Assembly: GCF_013376045.1 (NCBI RefSeq)
Contig: NZ_JABMJG010000002.1
Coordinates: 620,001 to 684,000, forward strand
Source: Variovorax sp. SG517
Lineage (GTDB): Bacteria > Pseudomonadota > Gammaproteobacteria > Burkholderiales > Burkholderiaceae_C
Direction: 5' to 3'
Length of the DNA stretch: 64,000 nucleotides
Each line of letters opens with the position of its first letter. Within the stretch, counting starts at the first letter, position 1. The position numbers were made by a program, and so were the translations under genes. The notes under the pieces are model-generated. The model had not been told where the DNA came from. It ran no database searches and saw only the letters and a list, made by a program, of their open reading frames with translations. Of the stretch, positions 16,788-26,688 are shown one piece after another.

Positions 16788-17693
16788 TCAGGCCGAGCGA
16801 AGCTGTTCGCGCAGCTTCTGTCCGATCTCCGGCCGCTCGAGGAACGGGTCGGCCGGATTGGTGATGGAGACGATGTTCTCCATGCGGCTGCGCACGTTGC
16901 CCAGCGCCTTGGGGTGGCTGAACACGTAGAACTGGTTGTCGCTGATGGCCTCGAACACCTTCGCGGCCACTTCGGCGGCCGTGATCTTGCCGCTGCTCAC
17001 AGCCTTGTTGCTCATCGCCTGGCCGATCAGCTGGCTCTTGGTGAGCTCGCTTTCCTTCGGCGCGTTCGGGCGGTTGCGCTCGCTGCTGGTGATGCCGGTG
17101 GGCACGAAGTACGGGCACAGCAGGCTGGCGCCGATCTGATCGGTGACGAGGTTCAGGTCCTGGTACATCGTCTCGGTGAGGCTCACCACCGCTGCCTTCG
17201 CCGCGTTGTAGATGCCCATGTTGGGCGGCGTGAGCAGGCCGGCCATGCTGGCGGTGTTGGTCACGTGGCCGCGGTAGGACGGGTCCTTGGCCGCGGCTTC
17301 CAGCATCATCGGCACGAACAGGCGCACGCCGTGGATCACGCCCCACAGGTCCACGCCCAGTACCCATTCCCAGTCGGCGACCGTGTTCTCCCACACCAGC
17401 CCGCCGGCGCCCACGCCCGCGTTGTTGAACACGAAGTGCGGTGCGCCGAAGCGTTCCTTCACGGCAGCGGCCAATGCTTCCATCTGCGCCGCATCAGACA
17501 CGTCGACCTTGCGCGCCAGCACCTGCGCGCCGGCTGCTTCCATCTCGGCCGCGGCCTTGTCGAGCGCGTCCTGCTGCACGTCGACCAGCACGAGGTTCAT
17601 GCCGCGGGCGGCGCCGATGCGCGCGCACTCCAGGCCGAAGCCCGAACCCGCCCCGGTGAGAACTGCGGTCTTGCCCTTGAAGTCCTGAATCAT
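16788..17693 (-). CDS. SDR-family oxidoreductase
   Basis: 301 residues. TGAGSGFG near residue 14 binds the dinucleotide, NNAG near residue 90 stabilises the fold, and the catalytic Ser (NTASMAG) and YNAAK pair lie near residues 145-165. The C-terminal extension is longer than in classical SDRs. It is the last gene of the long minus-strand acyl-degradation run, 81 bases after the GST gene, so it may act on a hydroxy- or keto-acyl intermediate. Substrate unknown. Confidence 0.92.
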   Translation of the reverse strand: MIQDFKGKTAVLTGAGSGFGLECARIGAARGMNLVLVDVQQDALDKAAAEMEAAGAQVLARKVDVSDAAQMEALAAAVKERFGAPHFVFNNAGVGAGGLVWENTVADWEWVLGVDLWGVIHGVRLFVPMMLEAAAKDPSYRGHVTNTASMAGLLTPPNMGIYNAAKAAVVSLTETMYQDLNLVTDQIGASLLCPYFVPTGITSSERNRPNAPKESELTKSQLIGQAMSNKAVSSGKITAAEVAAKVFEAISDNQFYVFSHPKALGNVRSRMENIVSITNPADPFLERPEIGQKLREQLRSA

Positions 17694-17774
17694 TGGGTGC
17701 TTTCCTTTGGTTGTCTCTGCGCCGTCTATTGGACCGCTTCGCGCAAAGATCGACTGTCGTTCGCGTGACGCGAA

Positions 17775-18713
17775 TCAGCCTTCGGCCTTCTTCAGCACGT
17801 ACCCGATCCGGGGAAAGTGCACATGCACCGTGCCCACGCGCTCGCTGCTGCGCTCCAGCGTGTAGTGCGTGCGCGTGGCGGCGATCAGCGTGCCGGGCGT
17901 CTCCTCGAGGCCGAAACTCTCGGCGCGGATGGTGACCGCGCTGCCCAGCGGAATGCCGTGGTCGTCCTGGAAGGTGCTGTCGGTCAGCAGCGAGTGCGGC
18001 GTGGAGGCCCTGGCGACGGCGATGGCCTCTTCGCTCGTGAACTTCTCGGGCACGTCGTGGCCGATGGCTGCCATGCGGTCCATCCAGTCGACAACCGCGG
18101 GCGTGAGGTCGAGGATGGTGCGGACCGACTCGATGCGCCGCGTGTACCACAGCGGGTGGTAGGCCGAGAAGTCGGCGATGGTGGGCACCTCGCCGAGCAG
18201 GTAGGGCTTCTCGTCGAGCATGTCCGACATGCGCCGCAGGTACGACTTGTAGGCGCTGGTGGCGTCGGCCGGGCGCAGGCGGGTCATGTTGCCGGCACTC
18301 ATCTTGCCGCGGTCTTCGCCGAAGGCCTTGGCGGCTTCCGGCGGGGCCTTCGCGAACACTTCGGCCGCGCCCCTGGGCTGGAGGTTCCACGCCATGGCGG
18401 CCCAGAACAACGAGGTGTCGGCCCACTGCGCGAGGATGCGCGACATGCCCTTCTCGGGCTCGGGGTAGAGCGTGGGCGTGGGCTGCAGGTGCTCCAGCAC
18501 GTCGGCGATGAGCGCGCTGTCGCAGTAGATGTCGGCGCCGATCTGCAGGAACGGCGTCTTGCGGTAGCCGCCGGTGAGCACTTCCACGTCGGGCTTGGGC
18601 ATGATCGGCGGGATGAAGACCGACTTCCACGGCAGCTTTTTGAAGCCGAGGATCAGGCGCACCTTCTCCGAGAACGGGGAGGTGAGGTAGTGGTGGAGGA
18701 TCAGGTCGGCCAT
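17775..18713 (-). CDS. Glutathione S-transferase family protein (long form)
   Basis: 312 residues, longer than the usual 200-230. The N-terminal thioredoxin-like domain starts LILHHYLTSPFSEKVRLIL, contains the cis-proline turn (RKTPFLQIG) and the SALIADVLE glutathione-binding helix. A helical C-terminal domain follows and the last 80 residues form an extra module. The ATG at 18713 follows a GGAAA box. It lies within the acyl-degradation run, where it could detoxify or conjugate a reactive intermediate. Confidence 0.87.
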   Translation of the reverse strand: MADLILHHYLTSPFSEKVRLILGFKKLPWKSVFIPPIMPKPDVEVLTGGYRKTPFLQIGADIYCDSALIADVLEHLQPTPTLYPEPEKGMSRILAQWADTSLFWAAMAWNLQPRGAAEVFAKAPPEAAKAFGEDRGKMSAGNMTRLRPADATSAYKSYLRRMSDMLDEKPYLLGEVPTIADFSAYHPLWYTRRIESVRTILDLTPAVVDWMDRMAAIGHDVPEKFTSEEAIAVARASTPHSLLTDSTFQDDHGIPLGSAVTIRAESFGLEETPGTLIAATRTHYTLERSSERVGTVHVHFPRIGYVLKKAEG

Positions 18714-18745
18714 GGTGTTTTCCGTGGGTTGTCGTTTGTGTTGCT

Positions 18746-20389
18746 TCAGCGCGGCTGGGCGCGCTGGATGATGGAGTCGAAATCGGTGCCCGCGCCCAGC
18801 GTACCGAAGGCGTTGCCCCAGTCGCCGCCAAGGCGCGACCCGCAGAACGCGCCGGCGACTGCCGCTGGCGCGGTCTGCACGAGCAGCGCAGCCTGCACGG
18901 CCAATGCGACATCCTGCGCCAGGCGGCGGGCCTCGGCTTCGGAGGCCATCGCCTCGATGCGCGCCGGAAGCGCGTCGGCGAGGCGGTCGAGCGCGGCATG
19001 CTGGCCGCGCGCGGGCGCCAGTTCCTTTTCGAGAGCGGCCACCGCATCGCCCTTGCGCAGGCCGCGCAGCAGGTCGAGCGCCATGATGTTGCCGGCGCCT
19101 TCCCAGATGGAGTTGAGCGGCATCTCGCGGTAGATGCGGGCCATGATGCCTTCGCCGCCCTCCTCCACGTAGCCGTTGCCGCCGAGGCACTCCATGGCTT
19201 CCTGCGCGAAGGCGCTGCCGCGCTTGCAGATCCAGAACTTGGCGACGGGCGTGAGCAGCCGGGCCATCAGGCGCTCATGCTCCTCGGACTGGCGATCGAA
19301 GGCTCGCGCCAGGCGGATGGCGAGCGCGGTGGCGGCTTCGCTCTCCAGCGCCAGATCGGCCAGCACGTTCTTCATCAGCGGCTGGTCGATCAGCGGCTTG
19401 CCGAAGGCCATGCGCTGCGTGGCGTGGTTGAGCGCGATGGCCAGCGACTGGCGCATGAGCCCGCTGGTGCCCAGCGCACAGTCGAGCCGCGTCATCGTGC
19501 CCATTTCGAGGATCTGCGGAATGCCTCGGCCCTCCTCGCCCACGAGCCATGCGGTGGCGCCATGGAACTCCACTTCGGAGCTCGCGTTGGCCTTGTTGCC
19601 CAGCTTGTCCTTCAGCCGCTGGATGCGGATCGCGTTGCGCGAGCCGTCCGGCAGCACGCGCGGCAGGAAGAAGCACGAAAGCCCGGTGGGCGCCTGCGCC
19701 AGCACCAGGAAGGCATCGCACATCGGCGCCGAGAAAAACCACTTGTGGCCGGTGATGGCGTAGCGCTCGCCCCAGGCGTCGCTGCCGCCTTCACGCACGG
19801 CCTGCGTGGTGTTGGCCCGTACGTCGGACCCACCTTGCTTCTCGGTCATGCCCATGCCCATGGTCACGCCGGGCTTGTCGCCGAAGGGCTTGAGCGCCGG
19901 GTCGTACCAGAGGCTGCCGAGCTTGGAGCCCCAATCGGCATGCACCGCCGCATTGCCGCGCAGCGCGGGCGTGACGGCGTAGGTCATCGAGATGGGACAA
20001 AGGATCGAGGGCTCCAGCTCGGTGAAGAGCATGAAGCCCGCCGCGCGCAGCATGTGCGGCGAGGCGGAGGTGCCGGTCCACGGCGTACCGTGCAGGCCGG
20101 CGCCCACGGCGGCGCTCATCAGCGCGTGGTAGCTGGGGTGGAACTCCACTTCGTCGATGCGCCGTCCGAAGCGGTCGTGCGTATGCAGCTCGGGCGTGTG
20201 GACGTTGGCGAGCCGCGCATGCGCCTGCATGCCGGCCGAGCCGAGGGTGGCGCCCAGCTCGTGAAGCTGCGCGGTCTGCAGCGCGGGCGCATTGAACTTC
20301 AGCGCATCGCGCAGGGGCCGGTTGGTGTCGAAGAGGTTGTAGTCGACCAGCGGTGCGGGCTGGTTGAAGACCTCGTGTGTCGAGTTCAT
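18746..20389 (-). CDS. AidB-like acyl-CoA dehydrogenase family protein
   Basis: 547 residues, near the size of E. coli AidB. The N-terminal AidB domain is recognisable from HTPELHTHDRFGRRIDEVEF around residues 64-83. The flavin-binding middle domain shows GMTEKQGGSDVRAN and the C-terminal helices carry QEAMECLGGNGYVEEGG near residue 395. AidB proteins bind FAD and, in E. coli, protect DNA during alkylation stress. The placement inside an acyl-CoA degradation run suggests a metabolic role here, which is inference. Confidence 0.88.
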   Translation of the reverse strand: MNSTHEVFNQPAPLVDYNLFDTNRPLRDALKFNAPALQTAQLHELGATLGSAGMQAHARLANVHTPELHTHDRFGRRIDEVEFHPSYHALMSAAVGAGLHGTPWTGTSASPHMLRAAGFMLFTELEPSILCPISMTYAVTPALRGNAAVHADWGSKLGSLWYDPALKPFGDKPGVTMGMGMTEKQGGSDVRANTTQAVREGGSDAWGERYAITGHKWFFSAPMCDAFLVLAQAPTGLSCFFLPRVLPDGSRNAIRIQRLKDKLGNKANASSEVEFHGATAWLVGEEGRGIPQILEMGTMTRLDCALGTSGLMRQSLAIALNHATQRMAFGKPLIDQPLMKNVLADLALESEAATALAIRLARAFDRQSEEHERLMARLLTPVAKFWICKRGSAFAQEAMECLGGNGYVEEGGEGIMARIYREMPLNSIWEGAGNIMALDLLRGLRKGDAVAALEKELAPARGQHAALDRLADALPARIEAMASEAEARRLAQDVALAVQAALLVQTAPAAVAGAFCGSRLGGDWGNAFGTLGAGTDFDSIIQRAQPR

Positions 20390-20496
20390 TCGAATACCTC
20401 CGTGCTACGCACTGCGGTGCGCGCTTGCTTGGGGCGGCCCGGCGCGGCGCGCATGACCGGCCTCCTTGCCGTGTGCTCAGTTCATCGGTGCGTGCG

Positions 20497-21513
20497 TCAG
20501 ATGAGTTTGACCAGTTGCTTGCCGAAGTTGCGGCCCTTCAGCAGACCCAGGAATGCTTCAGGAGCAGACTCGATGCCCTGCGCGATCGACTCGCGCGGCT
20601 TGAGCTTGCCGGTGGCCACCAGCGTACCCAGTTCGGTCAGCGCCTCGGGCCACACCTCCATGTGCTCGCTGACGATGAAGCCTTCGATCTTCATGCGGTT
20701 GATGAGGATCAGCGCCGGGTTGGCCAGGGGCAGCGGCTGGCCGTCGTAGCCCGCGATCATTCCGCACAGCGCCACGCGGGCGAAGGCGTTGGCGCGCAGC
20801 AGCACCGCGTCGAAGATGTAGCCGCCGACGTTCTCGAAGTAGCCGTCGATGCCGTTCGGGCAGGCTTCCTTGAGCGCGGTGCTCATCGACTTCACGTCGG
20901 GGTGCCGGCGGTAGTCGATGCAGGCGTCGAAACCCAGCTCTTCCGTCACGTACCTGCACTTGTCGGCGCCGCCCGCGATGCCGACCACGCGGCAGCCGCG
21001 CGCCTTGGCCAGCGCACCGAAGGCGCTGCCGACTGCGCCGCTGGCAGCGGTGATGACCACGGTTTCACCGGCCTTGGGCGCGATGATCTTCACCAGCCCG
21101 TACCAGGCCGTGACGCCCGGCATGCCGACCGCGCCGAGGTAGTGCGACAGAGGCACGTGCGTGGTGTCGACCTTCTTCAGCGCGCCGGGCTGCGATGCGT
21201 CGACCACGCTGTATTCCTGCCAGCCGCCGAAGCCGACCACCTTGTCGCCCACGGCGTACTTCGGATGCTTGCTCTCGACCACTTCGCCGACGGTGCCGCC
21301 CTGCATGGTCTGGCCCAGCGGCTGTGGCTGCGCGTAGCTCTTGGAGTCGTTCATGCGCCCACGCATGTACGGATCGAGGCTCATGTAGTGGTGGCGCACC
21401 AGGACCTGGTTGTCTTTAAGCGCGGGGGTCTCGGCGGTGACGAGCTTGAAGTTGCTGGCGACGGCCTCGCCCTCGGGGCGGTTGTCGAGGTGGATCTGCT
21501 TGTTGGTGGGCAT
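20497..21513 (-). CDS. NADP-dependent MDR oxidoreductase (CurA / leukotriene B4 dehydrogenase-like)
   Basis: 338 residues. The zinc-free medium-chain reductase layout is clear: SLDPYMRGRM near residue 48, GMPGVTAWYGL near 130 and the nucleotide-binding AASGAVGSAFGALAKARGC near 155. These enzymes reduce the C=C bond of alpha,beta-unsaturated ketones or aldehydes. It is 28 bases after the thioesterase gene on the same strand. Confidence 0.92.
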   Translation of the reverse strand: MPTNKQIHLDNRPEGEAVASNFKLVTAETPALKDNQVLVRHHYMSLDPYMRGRMNDSKSYAQPQPLGQTMQGGTVGEVVESKHPKYAVGDKVVGFGGWQEYSVVDASQPGALKKVDTTHVPLSHYLGAVGMPGVTAWYGLVKIIAPKAGETVVITAASGAVGSAFGALAKARGCRVVGIAGGADKCRYVTEELGFDACIDYRRHPDVKSMSTALKEACPNGIDGYFENVGGYIFDAVLLRANAFARVALCGMIAGYDGQPLPLANPALILINRMKIEGFIVSEHMEVWPEALTELGTLVATGKLKPRESIAQGIESAPEAFLGLLKGRNFGKQLVKLI

Positions 21514-21541
21514 GAAGGCTCCGGGGAGAAATAGGATCGGT

Positions 21542-22006
21542 TCAGTCGGTCGAGGGTGGACGCATCTCGTTGGCGCTGGCCGGGCCGGTCGGCAGCCGGC
21601 GCTTCACATACTTGAAGGTGCCGGTGGCGTGGGCGCACACGCGCTCCTGCTCGTCGTAGATTCTGGCCTCCGTGAAAGCCAGCGTCGCCGTCCTGTGAAT
21701 GAGCGTGCCGCGCGCATGCAGCGGGCCCACCGACGGCTGCATGAAGCTGGTCTTCATCTCGATGGTGACCACGCCCATCTCGGGCGCGATGCTGCGCGCA
21801 GCCGCCGCCATGGTGATGTCCAGCAGCGTCATGCAGGCGCCGCCGTGCGTCACGTCGAAGGTGTTCAGGTGCTCCGGCTTGGCGGTGTAGAGGATCTCGG
21901 ATTCGCCGTTCTCGAACTTCGTGAGTTCGAAGCCCAGGTGGCGCGCGAACGGGATGCGGCTCGTGTACGAGCGGAAATTGATGTCTTCGGGTTCAGGCGT
22001 TGTCAT
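21542..22006 (-). CDS. PaaI-type hotdog thioesterase
   Basis: 154 residues. The hotdog motif FDVTHGGACMTLLDITMAAA near residue 50 carries the canonical HGG and the catalytic Asp position. The enzyme should hydrolyse acyl-CoA thioesters, possibly to release CoA from dead-end intermediates of the surrounding beta-oxidation pathway. It starts 9 bases after the SDR stop codon, so it is probably co-translated. Confidence 0.9.
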   Translation of the reverse strand: MTTPEPEDINFRSYTSRIPFARHLGFELTKFENGESEILYTAKPEHLNTFDVTHGGACMTLLDITMAAAARSIAPEMGVVTIEMKTSFMQPSVGPLHARGTLIHRTATLAFTEARIYDEQERVCAHATGTFKYVKRRLPTGPASANEMRPPSTD

Positions 22007-22015
22007 TTCGGTTCT

Positions 22016-22813
22016 TCAAGCTGCGCCCAGGACGACGCTCACGCCGCCGTCCACGGCCAGCCACTGGCCGGTGACGTGCTTGCCGGCGTCGCTCGCGAAC
22101 AGCAGCGTCAGGCCCTTCAGGTCTTCCTCGTCACCCAGGCGGCCGAGAGGCGCCTGCGCGGCCATCTTTTCCTCGCCCAGCGACTTGATGAGGCCGGCGG
22201 CCATCTTCGTCATGAAGAAGCCGGGGCAGATGGCGTTCACGTTGATGTTGTACTTGCCCCATTCGGCCGCCAGCGTGCGGGTGAAGCCGATGACAGCGGT
22301 CTTGGAGGTGTTGTAGGCCAGCGTCTGCATCTCGGGCGGGTTGCCGTTGAGGCCTGCGATGGAGGCGATGTTGATGATGCGGCCCGACTTCTTCGGGATC
22401 ATGTAGCCGTTGGCGATCTGCTGCGACAGGATGAAGTAGCCCCGCACGTTGAGGTTCATCACCTTGTCCCAGGCCTCGACCGGGTGGCTCTCGGCCGGCG
22501 AACCCCAGCTGGCGCCCGCGTTGTTCACGAGGATGTCGACCGCGCCCATGCGCTGCAGCGTCTCGTCGGCCAGGCGGCGGGTGTCTTCCTCCTTCGAGCA
22601 GTCGGCGGCGATCCAGCGCGCGTCGATGCCGGCGGCCTGCAGCTCGGCGGCGGCCTGCTCCAGGTCTTCGGCCTTGCGCGAACTCAGCATGATCTTCGCG
22701 CCCGCCTCGCCCAGCGCATGGGCCATCTGCAGCCCCAAGCCGCGCGAGCCGCCAGTGACGAGGGCGATCTTGCCCGTGAGGTCGAAGAGTTTCTGGACGG
22801 TGCGTGCGGTCAT
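22016..22813 (-). CDS. SDR-family oxidoreductase (3-ketoacyl reductase / FabG-like)
   Basis: 265 residues. TGGSRGLG near residue 20 is the coenzyme-binding turn, NNAGASWGSP lies near residue 96, the catalytic Ser is in NIASIAG and the YNTSK pair is near residue 168. ICPGFFMTKM is typical of FabG-like members. Flanked by Dabb and thioesterase genes in the acyl-degradation run, it probably oxidises or reduces a hydroxyacyl or alcohol intermediate. Confidence 0.92.
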   Translation of the reverse strand: MTARTVQKLFDLTGKIALVTGGSRGLGLQMAHALGEAGAKIMLSSRKAEDLEQAAAELQAAGIDARWIAADCSKEEDTRRLADETLQRMGAVDILVNNAGASWGSPAESHPVEAWDKVMNLNVRGYFILSQQIANGYMIPKKSGRIINIASIAGLNGNPPEMQTLAYNTSKTAVIGFTRTLAAEWGKYNINVNAICPGFFMTKMAAGLIKSLGEEKMAAQAPLGRLGDEEDLKGLTLLFASDAGKHVTGQWLAVDGGVSVVLGAA

Positions 22814-22841
22814 GGGTTGTCTCCGGGGTTCGGTTGGTTTT

Positions 22842-23144
22842 TCAGATCGTGTAGTCCATGCACTGGCGCGCTTCGCGGACCGCGCCGATGAACGGCTTCA
22901 GGGCCACGTGCTGCGGGTGGTCCGCATAGGCCGCCAACGCGGCGGCGTCGGTGAATTCCGAGTACAGGACCAGGTCGTAGGTGGCTTCCAGCCCGGGCTG
23001 GGCGATGGCCACCTCGAAACGCAGCGTGCCGGGCGACAGTTTCGCGCAGGCATCGAGCAGCGCCTTGGCCTTGAGCAGGTTGGTCGCCTTGTCGGCGCCC
23101 TCGGCGTGCTCCTTGAATTTCCACATCACGATGTGCTTGAGCAT
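22842..23144 (-). CDS. Dabb (stress-responsive A/B barrel) domain protein
   Basis: 100 residues. It starts MLKHIVMWKFKEHAEG and carries the Dabb core FEVAIAQPGLEATYDLVLYS and FTDAAALAAYADHPQHV. Dabb proteins are dimeric ferredoxin-like barrels. Some act as small enzymes, many have no known role. It lies between a small membrane-protein gene and an SDR gene in the same run. Confidence 0.9.
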   Translation of the reverse strand: MLKHIVMWKFKEHAEGADKATNLLKAKALLDACAKLSPGTLRFEVAIAQPGLEATYDLVLYSEFTDAAALAAYADHPQHVALKPFIGAVREARQCMDYTI

Positions 23145-23164
23145 GGCGGGCCTCGTTCAGTCGG

Positions 23165-23425
23165 TTACTTGCTTGAAGGCGTGTTGGACAGGCGCGAGCG
23201 CACGTAGATCAGCACGAAGCCGACCAGCGCCACGACGCCGCCGGGCACAGCGATGGACCAGCCCAGCGAGGCGTCGGTTCGGCCGGTGGCGATGCCCAGG
23301 ATCACGAGGAACAGGCCGCCGTAGATCAGGATCCAGATCCATTTCTCGAGCCGCGCGTGCGGCTTCGGCGGCTTGGCGGCGGGGGTATTGTTGGGGGTGG
23401 CGTTCGGCGAATCGGTAGTGGCCAT
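23165..23425 (-). CDS. Small two-helix membrane protein, translationally coupled to acyl-CoA dehydrogenase
   Basis: 86 residues. A proline- and asparagine-rich N-terminus (MATTDSPNATPNNTPAAKPP) is followed by two membrane helices at about residues 30-46 and 54-74. Its ATG overlaps the TGA of the upstream acyl-CoA dehydrogenase by one base (TGATG), so the two are co-translated. I do not recognise the family. The constant placement could mean a membrane anchor or electron-transfer partner, but this is speculation. Confidence 0.7.
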   Translation of the reverse strand: MATTDSPNATPNNTPAAKPPKPHARLEKWIWILIYGGLFLVILGIATGRTDASLGWSIAVPGGVVALVGFVLIYVRSRLSNTPSSK

Positions 23426-25278
23426 CAGAAGGCGTCCTCGGGCAAAGCTGTACAGGTCGGGTCGCGGGTTTCGACCACGTTGAGCCATGCGCCGATTTTC
23501 GGCAGCTCGTAGTGGAAGAAATAGTCCGTGGCGCCGATCTTGCCAGCTGTTACCGCCCTCGCCTTTTCCGCGTCGGTTTCCAGGGCCTTGCCCGCGACGT
23601 CGAGCCAGATCCAGGCCAGCACCGTGTGGCCGAAGGCCTGCATGTACGGCACTGCGTTGGCCAGCGCGTCGGCCGGGTCGCCGGTGGACCACGCGGCCTC
23701 GGTGGCGCTGCCGATGCGCTGCAGCGCGGCACCCAGCGCCTTGGCGTGGGCTGCCAGCGCCGGCACCTTGGCGGTGCGGCCGATGGTCGCGGTCATGCGC
23801 GCGGCCAGCAGCTGCAGGCCGCGGCCCTTCTCCACCAGCACCTTGCGGCCAAGCAGGTCGGCCGCCTGGATGCCGTGGGTGCCCTCGTGGATCATGTTCA
23901 GGCGGTTGTCGCGCCAGTACTGCTCCACCGGGAAGTCGCGCGTGTAGCCATAGCCCCCATGCACCTGGATGGCCAGCGAATTCGCCTCCAGGCACCACTC
24001 GCTGGGCCAGCTCTTGGCGATGGGCGTCAGCACCTCCAGCAGCAGCCGCGCGTCGTCGGCGGCCTGGGCGTCGCCGGTCTTCTGCTCGTCGACCAGCCGG
24101 GCGCAGTACAGCTCCAGCGCCAGGGCGCCCTCGCAGTACGCCTTCTGGGCCAGCAGCATGCGGCGTACGTCGGCGTGCTCGATGATGCGCACCTGCGGGG
24201 CGGCCGAATCCTTGGCGACCGCCGTACCGGCAGCCTCGGGCTTCTTCACCAGCCGGCCCTGCGGACGGCTCTTCGCGTATTCGAGCGAGGCGTGATAACC
24301 GGCCATGCCGAGCATGGTGGCCGCCGTGCCGACGCCGATGCGTGCCTCGTTCATCATGTGGAACATGCAGTGCAAGCCCTTGCCTGGCTCGCCGACCAGA
24401 TAGCCCACCGCGCCGGCCTTGCCGTCGACCGGGTATTTGCCTTCCCCGAAGTTCAGCAGCGTATTGGTGGTGCCGCGCCAGCCCAGCTTGTGGTTCAGGC
24501 CCGCAAGCGCCACGTCGTTGCGCTGGCCGGTGAGCCGGCCCTGGGTGTCGACCATGCGCTTGGGCACGATGAAGAGCGATATGCCGCGCGTACCGGGCAC
24601 AAGCTTGCCGTTCTCGTCGGGAATCTTCGCGAGCACGATGTGCACGATGTTCTCGGTCAGCTCGTGGTCGCCGGCCGAGATCCACATCTTGTTGCCCGTG
24701 AGGCGGTAGCGCGGGCCCAGCGGGTCATTCTGGAAGTCGTCGCCGTCGGGTACCGCGCGCGTGGCCACATCGCTCAGCGAGGAGCCGGCCTGCGGCTCCG
24801 ACAGGCACATGGTGCCCGCCCAGCGGCCGGAGAATTCGTTCTTGGCGAAGACCTCCTTCTGCATCTCGGTGCCATGCACCATCAGCAGGTTGGCGTTGCC
24901 GCTGGTGAGCATGTTCGAGCCGATGCTCACCGAGGCCATCGCGAAGAAGCTGTTGGCCGCGGCCTGCAGCGTGTAGGGCAGCTGCATGCCGCCGATGTCG
25001 TAGTCCTGCGCCGCGCTCATCATTCCCGACTCCACGAAGGCCTTGTGCGCGTCGTGCGTGGCCTGCGGCAGCACGACCTTCTCGCCGTCGAAGTGCGGCT
25101 CCTGCGTGTCGACGATGCGGTTGAACGGCGCGTACTTCTCGCGCGCGATGCGCTCGCAGGTGTCGAGCACCGCATCGAAGGTCTCGCGCGAATGGTCCGC
25201 GAAGCGCTCGCGCTGGTTGAGGGATTCGGCGTCGAGCCAGTCGTAGAGCAGGAAGTCGAGGGTGGGACGAAGGCTCAT
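23425..25278 (-). CDS. Acyl-CoA dehydrogenase with C-terminal extension domain
   Basis: 617 residues, matching the long acyl-CoA dehydrogenases (DmdC / FadE5-like) rather than the 380-residue class. The flavin region shows MCLSEPQAGSSLSDV near residue 160 and the later IQVHGGYGYTRDFPVEQYWR near residue 445. The enzyme introduces the first double bond of beta-oxidation using FAD. It is followed by a coupled small membrane protein and preceded, across a 170-base gap with a structured repeat, by the thiolase gene. Confidence 0.93.
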   Translation of the reverse strand: MSLRPTLDFLLYDWLDAESLNQRERFADHSRETFDAVLDTCERIAREKYAPFNRIVDTQEPHFDGEKVVLPQATHDAHKAFVESGMMSAAQDYDIGGMQLPYTLQAAANSFFAMASVSIGSNMLTSGNANLLMVHGTEMQKEVFAKNEFSGRWAGTMCLSEPQAGSSLSDVATRAVPDGDDFQNDPLGPRYRLTGNKMWISAGDHELTENIVHIVLAKIPDENGKLVPGTRGISLFIVPKRMVDTQGRLTGQRNDVALAGLNHKLGWRGTTNTLLNFGEGKYPVDGKAGAVGYLVGEPGKGLHCMFHMMNEARIGVGTAATMLGMAGYHASLEYAKSRPQGRLVKKPEAAGTAVAKDSAAPQVRIIEHADVRRMLLAQKAYCEGALALELYCARLVDEQKTGDAQAADDARLLLEVLTPIAKSWPSEWCLEANSLAIQVHGGYGYTRDFPVEQYWRDNRLNMIHEGTHGIQAADLLGRKVLVEKGRGLQLLAARMTATIGRTAKVPALAAHAKALGAALQRIGSATEAAWSTGDPADALANAVPYMQAFGHTVLAWIWLDVAGKALETDAEKARAVTAGKIGATDYFFHYELPKIGAWLNVVETRDPTCTALPEDAF

Positions 25279-25354
25279 GGTCGGGTCTTGATGTTGAGAC
25301 TACCGACTTCCACCGGCAGCGCTCGTCGGCCGGCGAAGCCGGGCCCTTTCGTGG

Positions 25355-25391
25355 AACACCGCGGAACCGGCTCAGCCGGGCCGCTGGTGTT
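25355..25391 (-). repeat. Structured 3' repeat element, copy A
   Basis: On the minus strand (the direction of the adjacent thiolase gene) the element reads AACACC, GCGG, CCGGC, a 3-base loop, GCCGG, CCGC, GGTGTT, forming one long stem-loop of 37 bases. A CCCCC/GGGGG hairpin (25393-25406) lies between it and the thiolase stop codon. Matching copies occur at 30447-30483 and 47718-47753, each just 3' of a gene and in the same relative orientation. Confidence 0.65.
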
Positions 25392-25448
25392 GCCCCCGGA
25401 AGGGGGTTGGCGAAGGCGACACGCAGTGCGCCGCAGACTGGGGGAGAG

Positions 25449-26624
<1,176 letters not shown>

Positions 26625-26688
26625 GGTGAGGTCCTTTGGCTTTGAAGCAGTTGGAAGGGAAAAGAGATTGCCGTGGTAGCGGTTGTCG

